DNA of 64,000 nt. Origin: Bacteroidia bacterium. Lineage in GTDB: Bacteria > Bacteroidota > Bacteroidia > Flavobacteriales > Flavobacteriaceae. Below, piece after piece: positions 53,937-62,920 of the stretch. The notes under the pieces were generated by a model. That model saw nothing but the letters and a program-made list of their open reading frames with translations. It made no database searches and had not been told where the DNA came from. Position numbers and translations under genes: made by a program. Position 1 is the stretch's first letter; every line of letters starts with the position of its first letter. The DNA lies in NCBI GenBank assembly GCA_030427585.1, contig JAUIBW010000011.1, forward strand, positions 1-64,000, in the 5' to 3' direction.

Positions 53937-56900
53937 CTACTTCACTACCTCAACCCATTTTCCTTTACTTCTTACCAAATAACTATTATCATACATCGCT
54001 TCGCATTGGATACCTGGCAGATAATATTTACCAAGGTAAGATGCATTTAATAAAATGGTCATCGTTTTACTCTCATTTGGTTTTAGATCAAAATAGAAAT
54101 TCACTCTATCATCACGGATATCGGTATGTGTTACGGCATTGGCTTTAAACGATCCAAAATCTGTAAATCGAGTATTGACTACTTCCCACCCAGATGGGAA
54201 AATTTCGGTTAATGCAATGTCTTTTACTTTAGAACCGGTAGTATTCGTAATAGTTACTTCTGCAACAAAATCTGTTCCTTGAGTTAGTAGTATTGGGTTA
54301 ATAATATTACCATCTCTGGTTTTATAATCTATAATTGCTTTAAACTTACTTTGAATTACTTTTTCCTCACCTACCGGTAGAATTCCACTGGTTGCGATTT
54401 GCACAAAAATGGTATTATCCTTATTATTTTTAAGAATTAGTTTATTGTCTTTTAGAATGGATAGTTCACCAGAAGTTGCCAGTGTTTTATCTGTATTGGC
54501 ATTTGTTGATTTTCCGTTAAGAATATAGTTTATGTTTACTCCTTTCCCGCCTACATAGGCTGCATACTTAGCCATTGCCATTAATGCGTAGGATGTAGTT
54601 TGTGTACTCATCCAGTTTTTGGAAGATAATTCTTTTGCCAGATCTACTGCTACTTCCCGGGCTTTCGCTTTTTGATCCAAAGCTACGAGAGTTTCTAATG
54701 CCATTGCCCGGTTTCGATTAGTAGATCCATAAGTATACTGATTACTATTTCCGGGCTGAAAATCAATATTTGCCGAATTAAGCAATTGGTTTGCTGCTTT
54801 TGTCTGAGTGATTAATCCATAAGCCGCAGCTAATCTCAATTTGGCATCATTAGATAACCCTGAAGTTTCCCTTAACCTGTTCATTGAAGACAGATCAGGA
54901 CTACCGGCAAGTGCTAATGTATATAGTCGATAGGCTTGTGCCAGATCATTATTGCCACTTCTCCATCGTTTGGCCTGTTGTTGTTGATAATTAATCCAGC
55001 TACTTTTAAAACCTATTGGTAATACATATCCTTGTTTATTTGCCTCGAGCAAGAAATGACCGGCATAGGTTGTTCCCCAATCATCTGGGTTACTATATCC
55101 GGGCCAATATGACATCCCTCCATTAGGTTGTATAAAACGTTTTAGTCTATACATTGCAGCTTCTATGTTTTTCTGTATTTTCTGCTTTTTATCCGATGAT
55201 AAACTAAATACATCACCAAGGTACAATTGCGGAAATGCTGCCGAAGTTGTTTGTTCGACACAACCATGTGGATAACGAATCAGATAACTTAACCTACTTT
55301 CAAAATTCATTGGTGGTAAAGATGAGAACTCAATCGTCGCACTATTGCTTCCATCAATTCCAAATGTTGCAAAATCTACTTCCTGTTCGCTATTAGGTTC
55401 TAAAACTATCGAAGTAACTTCTGTTGTCATTGGATTTGGGTTCACTATATTGATCGGAACCTTGTACGATGCTTTTTCTCCACCTCCACTTGCCACGACT
55501 TCAATATCTGTAAGAGAAGCCCCTTCTAGCACTTCGATATCAAAATAGGCCATTTTCTCGTCGGGTTGAGGAAACGATAGTTTTTGTTGTGCCTCACCAA
55601 TTACTGTAAATCCTTTATTGGGTTTTAAAGTTACGGTTACATTTTTCACTTTATTTTCCATTGCAAAAACGGTAACCGGAACGGTTACTTTTTCTCCAGG
55701 AGTAATTTTACGAGGAATCGAAGTCAGTACCATTAGTGGTTTACGTACAGGTGTAGTCTTGTCTACACTACCGTAGGCTGCCCTTTCTGCATCTGAAGCT
55801 ACAATCATCGTGCGTACAGATCCTACATATTTAGGAATTTTAATTTTATGAGCACGTGTTTCTCCTTTTTTAAGTTCAAATGGCCCTTCAAAGACAACCA
55901 TAGGTTTAAATCGATTCGCTTTTTTCGATTTACTACCACCTGCTTCGGCATCACCTCCAATACTAAATACCTGATTGATGCTTCCGCCATAGGCCCCAAT
56001 AATATCATCATATACATCCCAGGTTTTTACTCCAAGTGCTTCACGGGCATAAAAACTATTCCAGGGATTTGGTGTCTTAAACCGTGTTAAATCTAATAAA
56101 CCCTCATCTACAATAGCAATAGAATATGTCATGGGTTTACCATTATTTTCTCCAACTTTTAGTGTGATTGTTTCTTCTGGTCGCAATACATCTGGCATCG
56201 TTAGCTTAGGTTGCACCTTAGTATTTGGGTCCTCAACAGAAATCGGAACGACACCATACAAACGTATCGGTAAATCGTTTGCAGTATCTGCATGTGGTTG
56301 TAATAATGTAATATGAATATACACATTAGGAGTATATAATTCTTCGATGGGTAATTCGAACTTTGTTTCTCCTTTTTGCGCAGTTACCCATTGCGAAGAT
56401 AGTACCTCGGTACCATTTTCTACAGTTACTAATGCTCTTCCTCCTTCACCAGACGGGAAGGTTACAATAGCTTTCTCTCCTACAGTATAAGTGTTTTTAT
56501 CTGTCGAAAATACTAACATTGTTGCTGCCGAAGGATCATTTTTGCGTGATTTGCCTGCCCAACCCGGCCAATCGATATACATTATTTTTCCGGTAGCATG
56601 CCCTCCATTTGGATCTACTACTCTTACCAGATATCTTCCCCACTCTGGGTATTTTAATTCAAAATTAAAGTTTGCTTTACCATTACTATTGGTTGTTACT
56701 TTGGTTTTGAATATTTCGTTATGATATGATCCTCTATTATAAGAAGACAGATTATCTTCTGATGTATCCCACCACCATCTCCAATCGACTTTATAGATAA
56801 AGACCTCAAGGTCTTTGACCGATTTAGGATTTCCTTTGTCATCTACAGAGACCACTTCAAAATTATGTTTTGTATCGGTTAATAACATCCCTCGTGCTTT

Positions 56901-59462
56901 ATCACCTTTAGGAACATTTACTCCGATATAAGTACTATATGGAGAAAAGTCTTTATTAATGACATCGGTACTAAAATCTCCTCCGTTTTCATATACCTTG
57001 GTAATAAAAGAAGCTTTTAACATTCCTGCTGCTTTATTTTCAAGTTTTGGTCTAAGGTTAAAACTTGCTTTTCCTTCGTTAGAAATTTGTCCTTGAAACA
57101 CTTCTTGTTCTTCAGTTCCAAACCTACGGGTTGGATCATCAAAAACATATCCCGGGAAGGTTTTAAAACTAGTTGTTTTTGGATTGAACCGAACATTAAT
57201 GTCTGTTTTCAGGTTTTTTGCGATTGCACCATGTAACCATAATACTTCGAGATTACCTTGTATGTTCTTATTAACTCCCAAAACTTCATCATCAAAAGTC
57301 GTTTTGATTTTAAGACGATTAGGTTTTATGGTTTCGATTTTAAGTGTTTTGCTAAAACTAGCTCCTCCTACATTAACTTTGGCTTGCCAATTACCTGTAG
57401 GTGCTTCCTCAGACGTATGTACAACAAATTTGTAGAAATTGTTGATACCGTTGGTCTTTGTTTCCTGGTAAGTCACTTTACCATATGGATCACGTAATTC
57501 GAACTTTACCGGATGTCCTTTGGGTAATTTATTTGCATTATCATTAAGCATAAAAGATAAAAACAAGGTGTCCCCAGGCCTCCAGACACCACGCTCTCCA
57601 TAAATATATCCTTTAATTCCTTTTTGCAATCGCACTCCAGAAACATCAAATTTACTTACAGATAGTGCGTTCCCATCGTTTAATTTTACATAGGTTTGCT
57701 GTTTTCCGGATTGAGCAATGGCAAAATATGCAGGGCGATCTGCATCAAAACCAGTTATTCCTTCTGCATCGGTAGTTGCCACTCCCATTTCTTGTTGCTG
57801 ATAATTGTAAAAAGTTACTTTTACATCTGGCACAGGGTTGGTTGTAATAATATCATTAACCGTAACCATGTACGCATTATTAAGTCCTTTTTTAACAACT
57901 ACTCCCAGATTAGAAGCTAATACATTTGCACTGATCTTTTTATCTCTAAAGTAAGAAGTACTACATGGGTTTTCTCTTTCTTCCCAATTGTAGTCGTAGT
58001 ACTCATCATAATAATATTGAGAACTATCCCAAAAACTAGATTCCTCTTCTTCGTCATAATTATCTGTTAACTCATCAATCGGAGTATCATCTGCAGCTGC
58101 ACCATCACATTTGTACAGCGAATATGCTTTACGGTAATTTAGTTCTACTCTATAGATTGCTCCGGGATCTGGTGTAATCAGCTTTTTTAAGTCAATTGCA
58201 AAAGCATTCCATTTGCTAAGGTTTAAAGATGGGTTTTCCTGAAGATTAATTAGTTTTTTGGCAATTGGTCTTGCTACACTTCTTAAATCACCAGAGCCGT
58301 TAAGGTTATTGTTTTGTAAAAACTGAAGAACGTTATTTTCAAAAACTTTAACTACCTGTACTTCGACAGCACGAAGGTTGATCGCTTCAAAATTAAATTT
58401 CAGATTATCCGAAGTTGGTAAAATCACTCCGCTTTGCAATAAACGAATCTCTGGATTTGGTTGTTGAAAAGATACTTTTTCGGTATATGTATTTTTTAAT
58501 TTATAATTATCTGTACTTTTAATCCCTTCAAAAACAGTTATCTCTAATGTTCCTTTAAGTTCTTGTTTTGGATATACCTTAAGGACGTTGCCTTGCACAG
58601 TATATTTTAAGTTTTTAGCTCCAGAAATGGTAACCAGGCCATTAAAGTTTTGATTTTTCTTAAGCGGATCAGAAAAATTGATTTCGACATATTGATTATC
58701 TACATTAGCAACTGAAACACTAATTATAGAAAAATTATTCTTCCCGGGAATGGATAATACATCTTCACCTTCTGTATCTATATCGAAAGATTTACCAGAC
58801 CATTTAATGGTAACTTCTGAATCTTCTTCAAAACGTTGAATACTATCTATTCTAAAACTAAACTGACGGCTTTTATTGATGGATTCACTAAATTTTACAG
58901 CTACTTTCTTTCCTTTTTGCGATGCAGTAATAAGTTGTTTTGCAACATCAAATTTCATTTGATCGCTAGATGTTATTGTTCCATCTATATATTGCCAATC
59001 TTTACTATATGACTGAAGATTATCGGTAATTATAGAAAACTGTTGCTTTAATGTTTTTACTGTAAAGACAAATTCTTCATCTAGATCGTCCTTAAAATCC
59101 TTAACTAATTCTTCTAGATCTAGTGTAAAAGTATAAGCTGTGTCCTCATCAAACCCTTCTTCTGGTCGAAAAGAAATAGTTCGATTATTTACGGCAATAA
59201 TTTTACCTTTTACTTTTGGTGATACGGTGAGTATATCTTTTGGTAGTTCTTGATTATCATCCCAACCTTCTACCGGTGTTTGTAATACTACATACACATT
59301 ATCTAAAACCGAAATTACCCCAGAAGACACATCTGAGATATACTCTTGATATTTATTTAATTCTGAAGCATTTGCCTCAGCTATGGATTGGTCGTCCTTT
59401 TTTTTACAAGAAAATGTGAATGCTACAAAAAGTAACAGATAGAGAATTCGTGATAATTTCAT
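53937..59462 (-). CDS. Bacterial alpha-2-macroglobulin (large lipoprotein)
   Basis: An 1841-aa periplasmic protease-trapping protein. Lipobox FTFSC (Cys19). Many MG domains, a bait-like region, and the thioester motif GCVEQ with C1401 and Q1404 in YPHGCVEQTTS, followed by the alpha-helical TED (FPQLYLGDV, IQPNGGMSYWPGYSNPDDWGTTY, abbreviated). It ends in the receptor-type C-terminal domain. It is thought to protect the cell envelope from foreign proteases, next to pbpC. The length and thioester are typical of the larger bacterial form. Confidence 0.93.
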   Translation of the reverse strand: MKLSRILYLLLFVAFTFSCKKKDDQSIAEANASELNKYQEYISDVSSGVISVLDNVYVVLQTPVEGWDDNQELPKDILTVSPKVKGKIIAVNNRTISFRPEEGFDEDTAYTFTLDLEELVKDFKDDLDEEFVFTVKTLKQQFSIITDNLQSYSKDWQYIDGTITSSDQMKFDVAKQLITASQKGKKVAVKFSESINKSRQFSFRIDSIQRFEEDSEVTIKWSGKSFDIDTEGEDVLSIPGKNNFSIISVSVANVDNQYVEINFSDPLKKNQNFNGLVTISGAKNLKYTVQGNVLKVYPKQELKGTLEITVFEGIKSTDNYKLKNTYTEKVSFQQPNPEIRLLQSGVILPTSDNLKFNFEAINLRAVEVQVVKVFENNVLQFLQNNNLNGSGDLRSVARPIAKKLINLQENPSLNLSKWNAFAIDLKKLITPDPGAIYRVELNYRKAYSLYKCDGAAADDTPIDELTDNYDEEEESSFWDSSQYYYDEYYDYNWEERENPCSTSYFRDKKISANVLASNLGVVVKKGLNNAYMVTVNDIITTNPVPDVKVTFYNYQQQEMGVATTDAEGITGFDADRPAYFAIAQSGKQQTYVKLNDGNALSVSKFDVSGVRLQKGIKGYIYGERGVWRPGDTLFLSFMLNDNANKLPKGHPVKFELRDPYGKVTYQETKTNGINNFYKFVVHTSEEAPTGNWQAKVNVGGASFSKTLKIETIKPNRLKIKTTFDDEVLGVNKNIQGNLEVLWLHGAIAKNLKTDINVRFNPKTTSFKTFPGYVFDDPTRRFGTEEQEVFQGQISNEGKASFNLRPKLENKAAGMLKASFITKVYENGGDFSTDVINKDFSPYSTYIGVNVPKGDKARGMLLTDTKHNFEVVSVDDKGNPKSVKDLEVFIYKVDWRWWWDTSEDNLSSYNRGSYHNEIFKTKVTTNSNGKANFNFELKYPEWGRYLVRVVDPNGGHATGKIMYIDWPGWAGKSRKNDPSAATMLVFSTDKNTYTVGEKAIVTFPSGEGGRALVTVENGTEVLSSQWVTAQKGETKFELPIEELYTPNVYIHITLLQPHADTANDLPIRLYGVVPISVEDPNTKVQPKLTMPDVLRPEETITLKVGENNGKPMTYSIAIVDEGLLDLTRFKTPNPWNSFYAREALGVKTWDVYDDIIGAYGGSINQVFSIGGDAEAGGSKSKKANRFKPMVVFEGPFELKKGETRAHKIKIPKYVGSVRTMIVASDAERAAYGSVDKTTPVRKPLMVLTSIPRKITPGEKVTVPVTVFAMENKVKNVTVTLKPNKGFTVIGEAQQKLSFPQPDEKMAYFDIEVLEGASLTDIEVVASGGGEKASYKVPINIVNPNPMTTEVTSIVLEPNSEQEVDFATFGIDGSNSATIEFSSLPPMNFESRLSYLIRYPHGCVEQTTSAAFPQLYLGDVFSLSSDKKQKIQKNIEAAMYRLKRFIQPNGGMSYWPGYSNPDDWGTTYAGHFLLEANKQGYVLPIGFKSSWINYQQQQAKRWRSGNNDLAQAYRLYTLALAGSPDLSSMNRLRETSGLSNDAKLRLAAAYGLITQTKAANQLLNSANIDFQPGNSNQYTYGSTNRNRAMALETLVALDQKAKAREVAVDLAKELSSKNWMSTQTTSYALMAMAKYAAYVGGKGVNINYILNGKSTNANTDKTLATSGELSILKDNKLILKNNKDNTIFVQIATSGILPVGEEKVIQSKFKAIIDYKTRDGNIINPILLTQGTDFVAEVTITNTTGSKVKDIALTEIFPSGWEVVNTRFTDFGSFKANAVTHTDIRDDRVNFYFDLKPNESKTMTILLNASYLGKYYLPGIQCEAMYDNSYLVRSKGKWVEVVK

Positions 59463-60079
59463 ATTAGTCGATGTTTAGCGGATTAAAGGTAGTAATTATT
59501 AACTGTATTCTACACTATCTTAACCTGCTTAAAGTTGTAAATTTCAATTTTATTTTTTAATCCTTCTTAATCTATCTTTTTTGGTACCTATCCCATATCT
59601 ATAAATATTCTTTTCATTAATCTACCATTTATTACATTGTAATTATTTGATAAAAGTAATGAGATTTTTGGTTCTATTTCCCCCAGAAAATAGTGAATTT
59701 GACTGTTATTGTTTTATATCAAATTTTATGAATTACTTCTAATCATTTGATAATATCAAATATATGACATCGATTTATTTTTGAGCAGCTATCGTTATTT
59801 GAAAATAATTTATAAATCTAATTTATTAGTCTATTTTTTTATTACCGACATCTATTAAAAATAAATTCTCATCCCTAATTAGTATAGATTCATCACAAAT
59901 TCGATTCTTGATATCATATTGTTAAGTTCAAAGTTTACATTTATTAAAGATTATTTTAACTATATACATAGTGGGAATGTACAACCCTTTTTTATTGAGT
60001 AAATAATTTAAAGGTATATATTCTGGGTGCCTTCAAAAAATGTCCAGAAAATCATTAATTTCTTAAAACTTAAACTCAA
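59463..60079. other. Intergenic region with long direct-repeat copy 1
   Basis: About 620 bp without a convincing gene between the divergent alpha-2-macroglobulin and the leader-peptide gene. It holds the first copy (59649-59699) of a ~50-bp direct repeat found again at 60405-60455. Confidence 0.4.
59649..59699. repeat. Long direct repeat, copy 1
   Basis: GATAAAAG.AATGAGATTTTTGG...CAGAAAATAGTGA-type 51-bp sequence; differs from copy 2 at a handful of positions. It lies 380 bp upstream of the leader-peptide gene. Confidence 0.7.
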
Positions 60080-60286
60080 ATGTTAAAAATCATCAAAAAT
60101 TTGGCAGGAGCAAAAGAATTGAGCAAAAATTCGCAAACCAAAATTAATGGAGGAGGCCCTTCAGGTGGTGGCGAGGCATGTGGCACTTGCCCTCCAGGAA
60201 CATACCAGTGTAAGGAATGGGGTCCATGCCTACCTCCTGCTGTGTTTCATCAATGTGTCACTAGCTGTACAAGCAACTGTTGCTAA
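60080..60286 (+). CDS. Orphan Cys-rich double-glycine peptide precursor (bacteriocin/RiPP-like)
   Basis: A 68-aa precursor. The leader MLKIIKNLAGAKELSKNSQTKINGG matches the Bacteroidota double-glycine leader style (LKxIxNLxGxxxLSKxxQxxINGG), with cleavage after G24-G25. The mature part (~43 aa) has eight Cys (34, 37, 44, 50, 59, 63, 67, 68), including ACGTC, a proline-rich middle and a terminal CC. No synthetase, peptidase-ABC transporter or immunity gene is in the window, so export would depend on a remote transporter. Two direct repeats flank the gene. Confidence 0.75.
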   Translation: MLKIIKNLAGAKELSKNSQTKINGGGPSGGGEACGTCPPGTYQCKEWGPCLPPAVFHQCVTSCTSNCC

Positions 60287-60309
60287 GTTTTAAAATAATG
60301 TTTTAAAAC
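60287..60309 (+). terminator. AT-rich stem-loop after leader peptide
   Basis: GTTTTAAAA / TTTTAAAAC, a perfect 9-bp inverted repeat 1 bp after the stop codon, then a GAGCATGCTC palindrome about 8 bp later. Low GC makes it a weak terminator. Confidence 0.35.
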
Positions 60310-60404
60310 AGTTCAATGAGCATGCTCAAATTTATAGTGAATACTTCCTATAAACTTTGGCATGCTTAGCCTTATAGATTAATCGCATTCTTAATTTTTA
60401 TCAT

Positions 60405-60455
60405 GATAAAAAGCAATGAGATTTTTGGTTTTATTTCCCTCAGAAAATAGTGATT
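60405..60455. repeat. Long direct repeat, copy 2
   Basis: A second copy, 756 bp from copy 1, in the same orientation, 119 bp after the leader-peptide stop. Confidence 0.7.
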
Positions 60456-60480
60456 TTTTGATTCTCAATACCATTAAAAT

Positions 60481-60507
60481 AAAAAACCCTCCTTAGTTAT
60501 AGGAGGG
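60481..60507 (-). terminator. Terminator of the TIR-asparaginase unit
   Basis: On the minus strand CCCTCCT ... AGGAGGG is followed by T6, 29 bp after the asparaginase stop. It is a textbook intrinsic terminator. Confidence 0.85.
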
Positions 60508-60535
60508 CAATTTCTTTAAACTTAAAACGATAGTA

Positions 60536-61606
60536 TTATTCTTTATAAATCCCTATGGTAACTTCTCCTTTAGCGTTCATTGTTGCACGATACATTCCTG
60601 CTGTATTAAATTCCATCGTTACATTACCTTTATTATCTATTGCTACAATTCCTCCTGTACCACCAAGATCGGTAAGTTTTTTCTGTATTACTTCTTTGGC
60701 AGCTTCCTGAAGCGAAAGTCCTTTATACTCCATTAATGCCGAAATATCATGTGCCACCATCGCTCGTATAAAATATTCACCCCACCCTGTACTTGACACT
60801 GCACAAGTTGCATTATTAGCATATGTTCCTGCTCCAATAATTGGTGAATCTCCTATACGATTCCATTTTTTATTAGTCATTCCTCCTGTAGAAGTTCCTG
60901 CGGCTAAATTCCCATTTTTATCTAATGCAGCACAGCCAACTGTTCCAAACTTAGAGTCTTTTATAAACGGATCATAAAAAGCTGTAGTTTTATTTGCTTC
61001 TTTGTTTTTTAGTTTTTCTTTTACACTCTCAAGGGATTTCATACGGTCTTCTGTAAAGAAATATGCAGGATCAACAATCTCAAGGTTTCTTTCTTTAGCG
61101 AATAATTCGGCTCCACTACCTGATAATAATACGTGAGGAGAATTAAGCATTACTTCTCTAGCCAGGTTAATAGGATTTTTAACGGTTTTAACCCCTGCTA
61201 CTGCCCCAGCATTAAGGGTACTACCATCCATAATAGAAGCATCTAATTCATTCGTTCCTTCATTCGTAAATACTGCTCCTTTACCTGCATTAAATAATGG
61301 AGAATTCTCAAGGACATTTATCGTTTTCTCAACAGCTTCAAGACTGGTTCCTCCATTTTTAAGAATGGTATGTCCTACTTTTATTGCTTCCTCGAGTTTA
61401 GCTTTATAAGCTGCTTCTTTTTCTGCAGTCATATTTTTTTTCAAGATAGTTCCTGCTCCACCATGAATTACAATTCCAAAACTATCCTCTGGTTTTTCGA
61501 TTTCCTCCTTGGCAGTTTCGACAATAGGTATTTCTGCTGTTTCTTTACGCTGTTCTTTACAAGCCAAAAACAAAATAAAACTAAAAAAGATGAGTACTCT
61601 TTTCAT
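60536..61606 (-). CDS. Isoaspartyl peptidase/L-asparaginase (plant-type, Ntn hydrolase) lipoprotein
   Basis: A 356-aa lipoprotein (lipobox LFLAC, Cys16). Plant-type beta-aspartyl peptidase: start IVIHGGAGTI, LDASIMDGST, and nucleophile Thr222 in KFGTVGCAALDKNGN, where autocleavage makes alpha and beta subunits; later GDSPIIGAGTYAN and GGTGGIVAID. It removes isoaspartyl residues or Asn in the periplasm. It begins 2 bp after the TIR gene stop, so both are one transcript. Confidence 0.92.
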   Translation of the reverse strand: MKRVLIFFSFILFLACKEQRKETAEIPIVETAKEEIEKPEDSFGIVIHGGAGTILKKNMTAEKEAAYKAKLEEAIKVGHTILKNGGTSLEAVEKTINVLENSPLFNAGKGAVFTNEGTNELDASIMDGSTLNAGAVAGVKTVKNPINLAREVMLNSPHVLLSGSGAELFAKERNLEIVDPAYFFTEDRMKSLESVKEKLKNKEANKTTAFYDPFIKDSKFGTVGCAALDKNGNLAAGTSTGGMTNKKWNRIGDSPIIGAGTYANNATCAVSSTGWGEYFIRAMVAHDISALMEYKGLSLQEAAKEVIQKKLTDLGGTGGIVAIDNKGNVTMEFNTAGMYRATMNAKGEVTIGIYKE

Positions 61607-61608
61607 AA

Positions 61609-62592
61609 TTAAGATAATTTGTGTTTACAATAATCGATTAAAGCGATTCTTCCTTGAAAGAATCTGAAGGTTAAATGTATACTATTTCCACCATTATCTT
61701 CCAAAATTATCGATTTATTTAACTCAATATCATAAGGTTGATGTTGCCCACCTTCAATCGCTATGTTATCGGCATATAATGATATCTTGTTATTTGATTT
61801 CAATATTGGTTTTATCCTACCCATAATCCCTGGTATTTCGCCAGATTTATTAAGAATTACAGAACCTGACCCTTTTAATTTTTCGATAGTTACTTCTATA
61901 TCCTCCTTTGGGTTAATATCTTTAAACAATACAGCCGGATATTCTGGATGTGCAATAAGCACCGTATATAATTTACGTGTACGAATAATAAAGTGGGCCA
62001 ATCCTTTTTCATCAGAAAACCCTTCAAGGTATGTAGAATTATTAGCGACTAAGACCACTTTGGCATTTTTAATCGATTCTTCCTTTTCATTTATCGCTTT
62101 AATAGTAAAAATGAAAGGTTTTGGATTGATCAGGGTAGAAATTTTTGACCATTTACTTTTCAAAAAGGTTTGGTCTTTTTTTAGTTTTTTTTCGATCAAC
62201 CCTGCAAATTCGTCTGGACTTCTATCTTTCAAGTTAATATATCCTACTGTTTTCAATACCCCAGGAATCTCTGTATCATCAAATCTAGCTGGTAAAATAT
62301 ACTCTCTACTTTCCTGAAATGCCCTTGCTTGCATAGAGGCTCTCTCATGGTTGGTCCATAATTTTTGATTGTAAAACCCAGATATAAATAATACTGTATA
62401 TCTTGCCCTGTTTTGATAAATCTCGGATAAGTACTCATATAAGTTTTTACCCCATAAGTTTGTTTCTTCAAACAGGTCATAAAACACTTTGACTCCTCTT
62501 ATCCTGAGGCTATTGGCAACCTCTTCTACATATGCTCTATTCTCTCCAGCAAAAGAAAGCGCAACATCATATTCATAATTCTTGTTTTTCAT
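61609..62592 (-). CDS. TIR-domain protein with C-terminal beta-rich domains
   Basis: ATG 62592 is preferred to the GTG one codon before; 327 aa. Residues ~5-135 are a TIR domain: YDVALSFAGENRAYVEEVA, VKVFYDLFEE, and the WxxxE motif W79-E83 (LWTNHERAS), whose Glu is the presumed NADase residue. The C-terminal half has a carboxypeptidase-regulatory-like Ig fold (residues ~150-230) and a further beta-rich part. No signal peptide. Bacterial TIR proteins of this kind deplete NAD in defence or act as toxins. It sits between an eCIS-type ATPase and a periplasmic peptidase. Confidence 0.85.
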   Translation of the reverse strand: MKNKNYEYDVALSFAGENRAYVEEVANSLRIRGVKVFYDLFEETNLWGKNLYEYLSEIYQNRARYTVLFISGFYNQKLWTNHERASMQARAFQESREYILPARFDDTEIPGVLKTVGYINLKDRSPDEFAGLIEKKLKKDQTFLKSKWSKISTLINPKPFIFTIKAINEKEESIKNAKVVLVANNSTYLEGFSDEKGLAHFIIRTRKLYTVLIAHPEYPAVLFKDINPKEDIEVTIEKLKGSGSVILNKSGEIPGIMGRIKPILKSNNKISLYADNIAIEGGQHQPYDIELNKSIILEDNGGNSIHLTFRFFQGRIALIDYCKHKLS

Positions 62593-62652
62593 CACTGACT
62601 TCTTTTTCTTTTTAACCTAAAACTGACTAATTTTTACTAAAAACCGCTGTTA

Positions 62653-62706
62653 CAAAATTACTCTGTTTATTTGGAATATTTCCAATTTTTATAGGAAATA
62701 TTCCAA
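62653..62706 (-). promoter_or_regulatory. Candidate promoter and dyad operator of the TIR gene
   Basis: On the minus strand a -7 box TAATTTTG (62653-62660) lies 21 bp from a -33 TTGG (62682-62685). A perfect 13-bp inverted repeat TTGGAATATTTCC / GGAAATATTCCAA (62671-62706, 10-nt spacer) covers the -33 region. About 60 bp separate the box from the TIR start. Confidence 0.5.
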
Positions 62707-62920
62707 CAAAACTTTTACTTTTAAACCGTAAAAAACGGGGGTGCTCAGAAGCATAAAATCTTTAGTAATAGATGAAAAATTTGTTATCAATCATTCGGAA
62801 ATATGATAGTAATAACTTTATTGAAAAAGATAGGGATCAATTTTTTAAGAAATAATAAAGATAGTTTTGGGTAAAAATCTGGTACAAAGATTAGGGTGTA
62901 AAAACCTGTTTAAATATGAT

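Noticed and set aside
61763..62317. 184-codon ORF antisense to the TIR gene
   Set aside because: It lies entirely opposite a convincing TIR gene and has no recognisable features; a shadow frame.
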